Source of the DNA: Hyphomicrobiales bacterium
Lineage (GTDB): Bacteria > Pseudomonadota > Alphaproteobacteria > Rhizobiales > Devosiaceae
DNA: 39,459 nt
Direction: 5' to 3'
Assembly: GCA_027066315.1 (NCBI GenBank)
Contig: JAMONZ010000053.1
Coordinates: 1 to 39,459 of the forward strand
Numbering within the stretch: the stretch's first letter is position 1; every line of letters starts with the position of its first letter. Below are positions 19,001-26,327 of the stretch, piece by piece. The position numbers and the translations under genes are program-made. Under the pieces are notes generated by a model, which did no database searches, had not been told where the DNA came from, and saw only the letters and a program-made list of their open reading frames with translations.

Positions 19001-19464
19001 TCAAGAAACAAACGCTCTCCAGCTTCAGTTTTATTAATTTTATAATCACCCTTAAGGGCAAATCGCACCCCTTTATTGTCTGGGTCAAGCCTGCTTGCTG
19101 CAATAAAGTTTGGAATAATCTCTGATATTTGAGGCAGATCAAATTTTACTGCATTTTCAAAAGTAACAATTAAAACGCCGTTTTCAGCCTCCAATTTATA
19201 GGCTGGTAAATTATAGTCATTTTCAAAATGTATAATTATTCGGGCAAATTGATTAAAATCTTGCGCTTCAACCTTCGCAATTCCTTGCTTCGCAAAATCT
19301 TGCTCTGCAATGCTACTGCCTTGCGCCACAGCCATTGAAACAAAGCCAAACGCTGGCACTAAACCGCCAATAATTGCAATTAACATCACTACGCCTATGC
19401 GTTGTGACAGCCACATTACAAATTTTCTCTTTATTTTTTTTAAGCCGCTCATAAAAAATATCAA
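16054..19464 (-). CDS. Large exported TPR-like protein of the flagellar fliL-fliM operon
   Basis: I recognise no named family for this 1136-residue protein. A long N-terminal signal sequence is visible (hydrophobic core VVMLIAIIGGLVPAFGFV, likely cut after AVAQG). Residues about 45-560 are beta-rich with repeated segments such as FARIIIHFENDYNLPAYKLE and VRLIIDWSIDVKASYSF, which resemble AMIN-like secretion-domain repeats. From about 600 onward the sequence is helical with A/L/Y spacing typical of tetratricopeptide repeats (AVRLQLAQYYLANQLYYEAL; LLGDLYFDTGSFREAFEVSK). It is probably periplasmic. It ends the operon fliL-fliM-(DUF6468-like)-motE-like, which suggests a motor- or stator-related role; rhizobial MotC, the MotE client, is much shorter. 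An alternative start is the Met at 19452. Confidence 0.85.
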   Translation of the reverse strand: MIFFMSGLKKIKRKFVMWLSQRIGVVMLIAIIGGLVPAFGFVSMAVAQGSSIAEQDFAKQGIAKVEAQDFNQFARIIIHFENDYNLPAYKLEAENGVLIVTFENAVKFDLPQISEIIPNFIAASRLDPDNKGVRFALKGDYKINKTEAGERLFLDILPSDWQGMLPSLPTEVVEELSSRAKNALFIAQQKQKQEFIKVNNPTAIVKLGRHPTFVRLIIDWSIDVKASYSFLEQKGELLFDWPVAVDLSELKSDLPNGIISVDGIVSENGSKIIFELEKQITPRFYEVSKNQYIIDIDLNVKNPQEVDLASLLPETAVRQESEKSTVDLIEANNEDTHIDIQTDKKVTITPLVEQIGSTIRLTFPFEQDTAAAVFRRGDMLWMVFDTEAVIGEPAKTKEFSSIASEFSVVGAGQTSIVRIDLRTNRLATLGSEGQSWVLSLGDVVLSPLELISLDRKQSKEGLFEIVADLKRAANVHQIRDPLVGDILEVVTSYPPAIGVARDLSLVDFNALRSVHGLVIKPLHDDVIVEIIDGEVIISAKKGLIVSTSKGARSRGEEWQVSSKREGFLNLSPLIEKEPEQFFEKQKEIMQRIDEAERNSIGAVRLQLAQYYLANQLYYEALGMLNVIDKEQTFGDLGVELAITRAAANIMASRLKEANSLLKSAAIEDDIDAMIWRTITQVKLGNFAAALKDALSAEIIITDYPKWVKTEFYLAASEAALEVFDIANATRFITLFDAKDQNVQQINEFKILLARIDEAEGRFDLALEGLGQVISADNRPTKAKAVYYTMLILKRMGRLDSFKGAEALAFEAMIWRGDDLEVKMNGLLGDLYFDTGSFREAFEVSKQVVKTHPTSEAANSLLDKSQAVFANLFLNGEAEQLPPIEALSLYYDYRYLTPAGARGDEMIRSLARRLVKVDLLEQASELLQYQVDERLDGVAKAQIAADLAVIYLADRLPQKAIAVLNDTQLSGIPLSLQRQRRILEARALIDVGREELAIDMLSSISGKDASLLKIDAHWKSKRYQKSAEIIEQLYESELSNPSLSNGARANIIKAGVGFVLSDDQIGLTRLRLKYGELMSLSQEWGIFDFVTGQVNSSSLEFKKVAQQVANANSLKAFLNAYNESYGADGALSPTPAQ

Positions 19465-19524
19465 ACTAAAAACGCATTATCATAACCTTAACCATAACCG
19501 CTTCTGTTTAACGTCTTATTACTT

Positions 19525-20301
19525 TTATTGACCAATTATTTGCGGCAAGGAGGCTAGATTATCCAAAGGAGTGTCCATTTTTGGCTCAGTTTCAATTGCA
19601 GCAAGCTGCTGCGTAAGCTCTGAGGCACGGTCTCTTGACATTTTTGCTAAAACTGGTGCCATCTTCCTAGATGACATACTTGAAGCAACTCGCAATAAAA
19701 CATTCATTGGCAAATCATTAAAAATAACTGCTGCATCACTGGGTTTCATGGTTTCATACATTCCAACTAGCCCTTTAAATTGTGCATCATCAAGTAACTT
19801 TTTCTCTTTTACTTTCAAGTCAATCCTAGTTTCAATTTCTTGCAAACCAGAAATCCTCTCAGCCAAACGTTTTTCAGCAGCTTCAACCAAAGCAAGCCTA
19901 ATATCTAATTCAGAACTAAATATTTCAAGCTCAGTGCGACGCTCACCAAGACGCTCTAAAATTGCTTTTTCAGTTCCATTAACACCATCAATTGAGCCAA
20001 GAGCAATTTTGTCTCCATTTGTGCTTTGAGAATAAGGAACGCCATCAATTTGCGTGCTGGTAATTGGAGTATCATTTGCACGAGTAAATAAATTCTGCGC
20101 CGCCTTATCAGCCGCCAGTCCATCAGCTGCACTAAACTGTGGTAAATTCTGCCCAATATCATTGCTCAAATCATTCTCAGCCATAGCGGTGCTAGTGCCA
20201 GTAATTACATAGCTTCCTTGGGTTATTAATCCAACGCTTTTTAACAAAAGCAATGCTACACTTGCCATTATGACAATGGGCAGAAGACGGATTGAATTCA
20301 C
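19525..20301 (-). CDS. MotE-like flagellar motor protein (MgtE N-domain type)
   Basis: The protein has 258 residues with an N-terminal hydrophobic helix (LPIVIMASVALLLLKSVG, about 7-24) that is a signal anchor or signal peptide. Residues about 105-165 form a charged coiled coil (LGERRTELEIFSSELDIRLA and on). The C-terminal 80 residues carry the MgtE-N/FliG-like fold signature LVGMYETMKPSDAAVIFNDL then ASSMSSRKMAPVLAKM. This architecture matches MotE, which in Sinorhizobium is a periplasmic chaperone for the motility protein MotC. It overlaps the upstream gene by four bases (ATGA), a sign of translational coupling, and precedes the large TPR gene. Confidence 0.82.
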   Translation of the reverse strand: MNSIRLLPIVIMASVALLLLKSVGLITQGSYVITGTSTAMAENDLSNDIGQNLPQFSAADGLAADKAAQNLFTRANDTPITSTQIDGVPYSQSTNGDKIALGSIDGVNGTEKAILERLGERRTELEIFSSELDIRLALVEAAEKRLAERISGLQEIETRIDLKVKEKKLLDDAQFKGLVGMYETMKPSDAAVIFNDLPMNVLLRVASSMSSRKMAPVLAKMSRDRASELTQQLAAIETEPKMDTPLDNLASLPQIIGQ

Positions 20302-20723
20302 GCCGCATTCTCCCTATTTTTTTGAAACTCTTTTAAACGCCTTAAAGCCTCATTTGCAATTTTAGGTTTTTGAGGAGTAATAACGCCTGTGCTTGTTTTA
20401 GCTTCAAGTGTAATTCGTGTAATTTTTTCTAATACACCATTTGCTGAACTAATATGATTTGCCAATTCAACACTAAACTTATCCGCTTCAGACAAACGTG
20501 CGCTAAGAATATTATCAGCCTCAATCGCTGAAGTTTTAAGCCCCTTAATTGCAGAATTTGCCATATTTGATGCCTTAACTAAATCAGCTACCATCTGCTT
20601 CAAGGCCTCACGATCACCATGAAGGCTGTTAAGTTTTTTATTCAACATAATACAATAACCAATTGTAATAACCAGCAAAACAGCTACCAACAACTCTACT
20701 GCAAATCCCATAGATAAATTCAT
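20298..20723 (-). CDS. DUF6468-like membrane protein downstream of fliM
   Basis: A 141-residue protein with one N-terminal membrane helix at about 7-26 (FAVELLVAVLLVITIGYCIM), then a long helical, probably coiled-coil segment (LNKKLNSLHGDREALKQMVA through LSARLSEADKFSVELANHIS). It ends in basic LRRLKEFQKNRENAA. The position right after fliM and the architecture fit the alphaproteobacterial DUF6468 proteins. I recall that the Caulobacter flagellar positioning protein PflI occupies the corresponding site after fliM, but this protein lacks an obvious proline-rich part, so equivalence is only a suggestion. It shares one base with the fliM stop and overlaps the MotE-like gene by four bases. Confidence 0.75.
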   Translation of the reverse strand: MNLSMGFAVELLVAVLLVITIGYCIMLNKKLNSLHGDREALKQMVADLVKASNMANSAIKGLKTSAIEADNILSARLSEADKFSVELANHISSANGVLEKITRITLEAKTSTGVITPQKPKIANEALRRLKEFQKNRENAA

Positions 20724-21937
20724 TAACTTTTCTCCGCTTGTTCATCAAGAGCCTCAAAGACCGACATGTTCACCTTAGGTGGATTTAGGGGTTTGGTCAC
20801 TCGAACCGATACATTTTTTCCAACATGCCCCATCAAAGCCTCACTAACATCAATATCACCACAACGTAGTTTGATTGAATCACTGGGCGATTTATCGAGC
20901 ATTATTGTTTCGCCTACTTTTAACCCCATCATTCTCGATAGAGGTATTTTCATTTCATGCAAAATTGCACTTACTTCTGTTTTGGCAGAATATATTTCTG
21001 TAGCTAAATGACCTTCCCAAACAGAATCTCTTCCAAATTTTTCGCCCATGAAGGCTTGCATTAACTGCCCTCTAACAGGCTCAATTGTCGCATAAGGGAG
21101 TAATATTTCAATATTTCCGCCCCTATCGTCCATATCAATACGCAACTCAATTAGAATTGCAGCATTTGCGGGCTGCGAGATTGTCGCAAAACGAGGGTTT
21201 GTTTCTAACCGCTCAAGAGTAAAATTAATTTGAGTTAAAGGCTCAAATGCTTTTTTTGTGTCCTCGAGTATAACTTCAATCATTCGACGAGCCAAAGACA
21301 TTTCAATTGTAGTGTAAGGCCGCCCCTCCACTCTAATAACTCCACTGCCACGACGACCACCAAGCAAAACATCAATCATGGAATAAATAAGACCACTATT
21401 AACCGTTAGCAGGCCAAAATTATCCCATTCCTCGGCTCTTATAACGCTTAAAATTGCAGGTAGTGGGATTGAATTAAGATAATCCCCAAAACGAACTGAA
21501 GTTATTGAATCTAAAGAAACCTCAACATTATCGGAAGTAAAATTGCGTAACGAGGTTGTGGCAAGGCGAACAAGCCTATCGAACACAATCTCGAGCATTG
21601 GCAGACGTTCATACGATACCAAAGCAGAATTAATTATTGCCTGAACGCCAGATAATTCTACGTCACCACCAGCATTTGCATCAAAGCCTAAAAGGTTATC
21701 AATCTCATCTTGGTTTAAAACACGATCAACTCCTGAAGAAGAGCTATCTTCTGCCTCATCATCACCCTCAATCATTGCTGCCCATTCAGCAGCCATATCA
21801 TCAGGAGAATCATCACCCAAATCAGAACTAGCAGAGCTATCAGAAGTCTTAGTCGCTTGATCTAAATTATCACCGCCCAAGTCTAGATCACCTAGCCCCC
21901 AGTCTTCCGATAACTGATCTTGATCCGAATTAGCCAT
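20723..21937 (-). CDS. fliM: FliM, flagellar motor switch protein
   Basis: FliM is the C-ring subunit that binds phosphorylated CheY and sets rotation direction. It has 404 residues, about 70 more than the enteric protein. The extra length is an acidic N-terminal extension (residues 1-72, rich in D, S and E), so the CheY-binding motif RVLNQDEIDNLLGF sits at 72-85 instead of the extreme N-terminus. The middle domain contains LRNFTSDNVEVSLDSITSVR and then VLLGGRRGSGVIRVEGRPYT. The C-terminal SpoA-type domain has LKVGETIMLDKSPSDSIKLR. It follows fliL by eight bases. Confidence 0.95.
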   Translation of the reverse strand: MANSDQDQLSEDWGLGDLDLGGDNLDQATKTSDSSASSDLGDDSPDDMAAEWAAMIEGDDEAEDSSSSGVDRVLNQDEIDNLLGFDANAGGDVELSGVQAIINSALVSYERLPMLEIVFDRLVRLATTSLRNFTSDNVEVSLDSITSVRFGDYLNSIPLPAILSVIRAEEWDNFGLLTVNSGLIYSMIDVLLGGRRGSGVIRVEGRPYTTIEMSLARRMIEVILEDTKKAFEPLTQINFTLERLETNPRFATISQPANAAILIELRIDMDDRGGNIEILLPYATIEPVRGQLMQAFMGEKFGRDSVWEGHLATEIYSAKTEVSAILHEMKIPLSRMMGLKVGETIMLDKSPSDSIKLRCGDIDVSEALMGHVGKNVSVRVTKPLNPPKVNMSVFEALDEQAEKS

Positions 21938-21945
21938 GTTATCCC

Positions 21946-22455
21946 CTATTGCACCAAAATCTCTTTAAACAAAATACTCTCAACCCTAGCTGGGTGAATT
22001 GCTAGATTTACACGCCGCCGCAATTCTTCTTTTAGTCTAAAAATTCCAGCCGATCCTTCAAGGTCAGATGGGCGTAATTCTCGTAGATATACCTGAAAAG
22101 CATCTTGAACCTTAGCTATTCTAGGCTCAATAACACTAACCATTTCCTCATCTGATAATTCTAGCGAAACCAAAATTTTCAAGAATTTCACCTCGTCAGA
22201 ACCAACAGTACTTAGATTTACTGTAATCGGCTCAAGATCGTAAAAATAGGCCGGCTTAACCTGCTCTAAAATGCTCTCTTCTTTATTATTAGAAGAAAAA
22301 AGGAAAAAATACGCTGCTCCTCCACCAAGCAATAACAATACTAATGCCGCACCAATTATTATAAAGAGCTTCTTTTTACTCTTCTTAGGGGCATCGTCAT
22401 TGCCAGCTTCGCCGTCCGCTTGCTTATCTTCTTGTGTTTCAGGTTCATCTGCCAT
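21946..22455 (-). CDS. fliL: FliL, flagellar basal-body-associated stator protein
   Basis: FliL is an inner-membrane protein that rings the stator units. It has 169 residues: an acidic and then lysine-rich cytoplasmic N-terminus, a single membrane helix at about 31-52 (FIIIGAALVLLLLGGGAAYF), and a periplasmic domain with the family pattern YDLEPITVNLSTVG, LKILVSLELSDEE and RVNLAIHPARVESILFKEIL near the end. The start is supported by GGTGAG just upstream. It is the first gene of the minus-strand fliL-fliM operon, divergent from flgF. Confidence 0.93.
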   Translation of the reverse strand: MADEPETQEDKQADGEAGNDDAPKKSKKKLFIIIGAALVLLLLGGGAAYFFLFSSNNKEESILEQVKPAYFYDLEPITVNLSTVGSDEVKFLKILVSLELSDEEMVSVIEPRIAKVQDAFQVYLRELRPSDLEGSAGIFRLKEELRRRVNLAIHPARVESILFKEILVQ

Positions 22456-22542
22456 TTTTGCTCACCAAAGAGAATCCGTTTCTTGTTTAACAATAAGTAA
22501 ATGGGCGATGGTTAACGAATAGTTACTTTTTTGAGAATGCTG

Positions 22543-22555
22543 GGTAAAAATTGCC
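22543..22555. promoter_or_regulatory. Degenerate GGCA-N5-TGCC motif, ftr-like (fliL/flgF gap)
   Basis: GGTAAAAATTGCC differs from the palindrome GGCAAAAATTGCC (27361-27373) at one base. It lies about 90 bases before fliL and 90 bases upstream of the sigma-54 promoter for flgF, a distance usual for an activator site. Confidence 0.4.
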
Positions 22556-22643
22556 GAGTAAGATTTTCCTAGCAAACAACTACTTCCTAGTAATGACATA
22601 GCCTTCCCAATGATAAGTAATTGTTTTTACACAATTTTTATAG

Positions 22644-22660
22644 TTGGCACGCTTCATGCA
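22644..22660 (+). promoter_or_regulatory. Sigma-54 (-24/-12) promoter for flgF-flgG-flgA-flgH
   Basis: TTGGCACG-CTTC-ATGCA matches the consensus YTGGCACG-N4-TTGCW with one mismatch. The invariant GG (22646-22647) and GC (22658-22659) are exactly 12 bases apart. The promoter lies 69 bases upstream of the flgF ATG and supports transcription of the rod/ring operon by RpoN with an activator. Confidence 0.8.
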
Positions 22661-22728
22661 ATTCAATTAGCAGGTCCACCGCTTGGGGAAGCATGAGGGC
22701 CAAAAAAATGATACGGAGAAAGTGCAAA

Positions 22729-23466
22729 ATGGAAAACGCACAATTAATTGGACTATCACGGCAGATCGCTCTTCAAAGGCAAATGAATGTTGTTGCGAAT
22801 AATATCGCAAATATCAACACCACAGGCTTTAAGGTCGAGACGCTATTGTTTGAAGAATATAAAATGCCTATTGCCCGTGATAAAGATTTTACAGGTAGCG
22901 ACCAGACCCTCTCATATACTCAGGATTGGGCAACAATTCATAATTTCACTGGCGGATCAGTTACTCAAACTGGCAATGAGCTGGATATATCACTGCAAGG
23001 CGATGGTTTTTTGTCCATCGAAACAGCAAGTGGCGAACAATATACCCGCAATGGTGAATTAAAAATCAATAATGAAGGCCTGCTGGTAACAAATAACGGC
23101 GACCCTGTTCTTTCTGAGGGCGGTCAAATTCGCTTTGCTTCAAATGAAAAAAACATAACGATAGATTCTCTTGGTTACATATCCACAGATACAGGTGCAA
23201 AAGGCCGCTTGAAAATTGTAACATTTGAAAGCCCACAAAGCCTAACTCGAGAAGGCGACAACCTGTTTGGTGGAACAAACCCAATCCAAGACTTAAATAC
23301 AAAGGTCACTCAGGGATCAATTGAGAGATCAAACGTTTCTAGCGTTTTAGAAATGGCAAAAATGATTGAAATTTCTCGTGCTTATCAATCATTAGCAAAA
23401 ATACAAAAAAGCCACGATGATTTACGTCGTTCGGCAATTCAAAAACTCGGCACTCTAAAAGCATAA
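22729..23466 (+). CDS. flgF: FlgF, proximal rod protein
   Basis: FlgF is a rod protein of the basal body. I start at ATG 22729 (245 residues), because the longer open frame from 22621 would begin upstream of the sigma-54 promoter and adds 36 residues with no rod character; a GGAG sits ten bases before the chosen ATG. The N-terminal rod motif is LSRQIALQRQMNVVANNIAN followed by INTTGFK. The C-terminal MIEISRAYQSLAKIQKSHDD also fits. The domain in between has LDISLQGDGFLSIET and the YTRNGELKI motif typical of FlgF. It is followed 15 bases later by flgG. Confidence 0.95.
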   Translation: MENAQLIGLSRQIALQRQMNVVANNIANINTTGFKVETLLFEEYKMPIARDKDFTGSDQTLSYTQDWATIHNFTGGSVTQTGNELDISLQGDGFLSIETASGEQYTRNGELKINNEGLLVTNNGDPVLSEGGQIRFASNEKNITIDSLGYISTDTGAKGRLKIVTFESPQSLTREGDNLFGGTNPIQDLNTKVTQGSIERSNVSSVLEMAKMIEISRAYQSLAKIQKSHDDLRRSAIQKLGTLKA

Positions 23467-23481
23467 CAAAGGACATTTACA

Positions 23482-24267
23482 ATGAAAGCATTATATATCG
23501 CATCAACGGGAATGGCTGCTCAAGAGCGTAACGTTGAAGTTATTTCAAATAATATCGCAAACATGCGAACCACAGGCTTTAAACGTCAACGTGCTGAGTT
23601 TCAGGATTTATTATATCAAACTCATCGTAGTGCTGGCTCACAGACATCAAGCACAGGAACACTCGTTCCAGTAGGTGTTGAGGTTGGATCTGGCGTGAGA
23701 ACATCTGCAACTGCTCGCATCATGAGCCAAGGCAATGTAGTGCCAACTGAAAAAGACCTTGATGTTGCAATTCAAGGTGATGGCTTTTTTACCATTCAAA
23801 TGCCAGACGGGCGCACTGGTTATACTCGTGATGGCTCTTTTCAACGTGACTCAACAGGCATGATTGTTACCTCTGATGGTTATACGGTTGAACCAGGTGT
23901 GGTCATTCCGCAAAATGCTAGGTCAGTTTCAATCAGTGCTGATGGAACAGTTGAGGCATTTCTAGACAATGACACTGCTCCAACCCAGCTTGGTCAACTT
24001 CAGTTAGCAAATTTTGTTAACAAGTCAGGCCTGCAAGGAGCGGGAGGCAACCTCTATCTTGAAACTGCAGCAAGTGGCACCGCTCAGGTAGGCGTTCCTC
24101 AGACAGATGGTTTGGGTGGAATTTTACATAAATATCTTGAGCTTTCTAACGTTAATGCAGTTACAGAAATATCTGACCTGATTGCCGCACAACGAGCCTA
24201 TGAAATGAACGCAAGGGTTATTTCTGGTGCTGATGAAATGCTCAAAGCTGCAACCAACATATTTTAA
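23482..24267 (+). CDS. flgG: FlgG, distal rod protein
   Basis: FlgG builds the distal rod that passes through the P and L rings. It has 261 residues, the usual length. The opening MKALYIASTGMAAQERNVEV then ISNNIANMRTTGFKRQRAEF is the canonical FlgG N-terminus. The middle has LDVAIQGDGFFTIQMPDGRT and YTRDGSFQRD. The end, LSNVNAVTEISDLIAAQRAY followed by EMNARVI, is likewise diagnostic. An AAAGGACATTTACA leader supplies the ribosome binding site. It is the second gene of flgF-flgG-flgA-flgH. Confidence 0.98.
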   Translation: MKALYIASTGMAAQERNVEVISNNIANMRTTGFKRQRAEFQDLLYQTHRSAGSQTSSTGTLVPVGVEVGSGVRTSATARIMSQGNVVPTEKDLDVAIQGDGFFTIQMPDGRTGYTRDGSFQRDSTGMIVTSDGYTVEPGVVIPQNARSVSISADGTVEAFLDNDTAPTQLGQLQLANFVNKSGLQGAGGNLYLETAASGTAQVGVPQTDGLGGILHKYLELSNVNAVTEISDLIAAQRAYEMNARVISGADEMLKAATNIF

Positions 24268-24278
24268 GGGCTATTAAG

Positions 24279-25244
24279 ATGACTTTTTTCAAAGAAAACA
24301 TAACATCAAAGCTGGCTAAGTTAGCAGTTTTCGGCCTAGCATTTGCCTTTACTTCACATGCTTATGCAGCACCGTTACTTAAATCAACAATCAAAGTATC
24401 AAGCGCAATTGTTACTGTAGGCGATATGTTTGATAATGCTGGCATAAATGCTGAGAGAGCATTATTTCGCTCTCCTGCTCCAGGAACTACAGGATCTGTT
24501 GACATTAAAGCTATTCGCCTAGCAACAAGCAAAGCAGGAATAAAAGACTTTGAAAATAACGGCCTCTCCTTTGTAAGTGTTGAGCGTTTAGGTGTGCTTA
24601 TTAATGTAGAGCAGATTAGCTCTTTTATCATATCAGAATTTCAAAACCGTGGAATCATAGAGCAAGGTGTTATAGCAGAAGCAAACATCACCTCTTACTT
24701 ATCACCGTTTTATGCAACATCTTCACAAAATCCAATTGTCTTAAGTGAGTTAACTTACACACCTTCTTCTGGTAGATTTATAGCAAAATTTAAAATTTCA
24801 GGACAAGAAAATACTCGTGAGTATCACGGCAAATTAAGCCTAAAAATTGAAATGCCTCACCTTATTAGCAGTCTTAGCTCTGGCACAATCATTTCACAGG
24901 GCGACATTGAAATGCGTGTGGTTTCATATAATTTTGCCAAAAGCACCGGCTTAATTTCTAAGGAGCAGATTGTTGGCATGCAATTAAAACGCCCTACTCG
25001 CTCTGGAATGATGTTGCGCCCATCAGATATTACCAAACCAGAAACTGTTAAACGCTCCGCTATGGTCACAATATATTATAAAAAAGGACCACTAACCTTA
25101 ACTGCAAATGGTCAAGCACTAAACTCTGCTGCAACGGGAGAAATGGTGTCTGTTTTAAACGTTAAATCAAAAAATATCGTACAGGGAATTGCCACATACT
25201 CTGGTGCGGTTGAAATAATCATTACAAATGCAAAAAATATCTAA
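24279..25244 (+). CDS. flgA: FlgA, P-ring assembly chaperone
   Basis: FlgA is a periplasmic chaperone for P-ring (FlgI) assembly. It has 321 residues and a clear signal peptide (KLAVFGLAFAFTSHAYA, cut before AP). The C-terminal part from about residue 195 is a SAF-type domain: LSSGTIISQGDIEMRVV, then the LKRPTRSGMMLRPSDITKPE and SAMVTIYYKKGPLTLTANGQ blocks, which are typical of FlgA. It lies 11 bases behind flgG. Its 3' end precedes the flgH start by 34 bases. Confidence 0.93.
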   Translation: MTFFKENITSKLAKLAVFGLAFAFTSHAYAAPLLKSTIKVSSAIVTVGDMFDNAGINAERALFRSPAPGTTGSVDIKAIRLATSKAGIKDFENNGLSFVSVERLGVLINVEQISSFIISEFQNRGIIEQGVIAEANITSYLSPFYATSSQNPIVLSELTYTPSSGRFIAKFKISGQENTREYHGKLSLKIEMPHLISSLSSGTIISQGDIEMRVVSYNFAKSTGLISKEQIVGMQLKRPTRSGMMLRPSDITKPETVKRSAMVTIYYKKGPLTLTANGQALNSAATGEMVSVLNVKSKNIVQGIATYSGAVEIIITNAKNI

Positions 25245-25278
25245 ATCAAAAGTAATTGAAATTCTTTGGGGAAAGAAA

Positions 25279-26013
25279 ATGAAGCTTATAAAAATAATAT
25301 CACTAACTGCACTAATTGCTTTAACTAGTGCCTGTGCAGCAACAGACAGACTGGCTTCAATTGGTGACACGCCAAAACTGGCCGCAATAGACAACCCTAC
25401 AGCACAAGCTGGCTACAAACCAGTATCCATGCCAATGCCAGAAATTGCCCCTGTTTCTTACCTGCCAAACTCTTTATTTCGCAGTAATGCCAAGGGTTTT
25501 TTCAAAGATCAACGAGCGCATAGAGTCGGTGATATTTTAACCGTTCTAGTCACCATTTCTGACAAAGCGCAACTTTCGAACAAATCTAACCGCACCAGAT
25601 CTTCTACCAATAGTGCAGGACTTGGTGGTTTATTTAGCACCGCATTAACCAGCGCAATTCCGGGTCTTCCTGCTGCCACAGAATTTGATACAAAATCTGG
25701 CATCAAAGATAGTGGCAATGGTGCAGTTAACCGCACAGAAAAAATAGAAACTCGTGTTGCAGCAGTCGTAACTCAAATATTACCAAATGGAAATTTGGTA
25801 ATCGAGGGAAGTCAAGAAGTAAGAGTAAATTTTGAAATTCGTGAACTATTGGTTGCAGGCATTATTCGCCCAGAAGACGTTGGTGCAGATAATACAATTA
25901 CATCATCTAAAATTGCAGAAGCTAGAATTTCTTATGGTGGTCGTGGGCAAATATCTGATGTCCAACAACCAAGATATGGCTCACAAGTTTTAGATGCGAT
26001 ACTACCATTCTAA
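25279..26013 (+). CDS. flgH: FlgH, L-ring lipoprotein
   Basis: FlgH forms the outer-membrane L ring. I start at ATG 25279 (244 residues), preceded by GGGGAAAG; the longer frame from 25228 puts 17 residues ahead of the signal peptide and overlaps flgA. The lipoprotein signal is ISLTALIALTSAC with the lipobox cysteine at about residue 19. Family blocks are SLFRSNAKGFFKDQRAHRVG, DILTVLVTISDKAQLSNKS, LPNGNLVIEGSQEVRVNFE and the terminal ISYGGRGQISDVQQPRYGSQ. It is the last gene of its operon; three stem-loops follow. Confidence 0.96.
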   Translation: MKLIKIISLTALIALTSACAATDRLASIGDTPKLAAIDNPTAQAGYKPVSMPMPEIAPVSYLPNSLFRSNAKGFFKDQRAHRVGDILTVLVTISDKAQLSNKSNRTRSSTNSAGLGGLFSTALTSAIPGLPAATEFDTKSGIKDSGNGAVNRTEKIETRVAAVVTQILPNGNLVIEGSQEVRVNFEIRELLVAGIIRPEDVGADNTITSSKIAEARISYGGRGQISDVQQPRYGSQVLDAILPF

Positions 26014-26025
26014 TAAGAGTTTCCC

Positions 26026-26093
26026 GACATCACTCATTCCCCAAACTAACTTGAGTGATGTCCATACTTATAACCCCAGAATAGGGTTATAAG
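26026..26093. other. Two perfect stem-loops directly after flgH
   Basis: GACATCACTCA (26026-26036) pairs perfectly with TGAGTGATGTC (26052-26062). CTTATAACCC (26067-26076) pairs perfectly with GGGTTATAAG (26084-26093). Neither is followed by a U-run. They lie ahead of the terminator at 26098 and may block exonucleases at the mRNA 3' end. Confidence 0.65.
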
Positions 26094-26097
26094 TCAA

Positions 26098-26137
26098 AAA
26101 AGGGTGCAATTGATCCGTATCAGTTGCACCCTTTTAT
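26098..26137. terminator. Bidirectional terminator between flgH and dksA
   Basis: AAAAGGGTGCAA (26098-26109) pairs perfectly with TTGCACCCTTTT (26124-26135); the loop holds a further TGAT/ATCA pairing. The A-run before and T-run after the stem make it suitable for termination in both directions between the convergent flgH and dksA. Confidence 0.85.
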
Positions 26138-26223
26138 ATTTGAATATATCTCTATTCAAAGGTTTAACACTCAAAATATCATCTATGCAAATCTTCACAA
26201 TTTCGTTGACATATTTTGCCAAT

Positions 26224-26290
26224 GTCACTCTGAACGAAGTGAAGAGTCTTCTGCTACAAACTCAGGATCCTTCACTTTGTTCAGGATGAC
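26224..26290. repeat. Dispersed palindromic repeat (GTCAYYCTGAACGAAGYGAAG type)
   Basis: An arm starting GTCACTCTGAACGAAGTGAA at 26224 and an arm ending TTCACTTTGTTCAGGATGAC at 26290 are inverted copies around a loop of about 14 bases. Translated, it gives the HSERSEES peptide known from this common bacterial repeat. Related sequences lie at 31658-31753 and 31911-31937. Together with the stem-loops it fills the gap 26014-26327, where I see no gene. Confidence 0.75.
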
Positions 26291-26327
26291 TAAAAGACAG
26301 GCAGTGACAAACTCGTCACAAACATCC

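Noticed and set aside
22621-22728. N-terminal extension of FlgF from the upstream in-frame start
   Set aside because: It begins before the sigma-54 promoter and has no rod-protein character; the ATG at 22729 has a GGAG.
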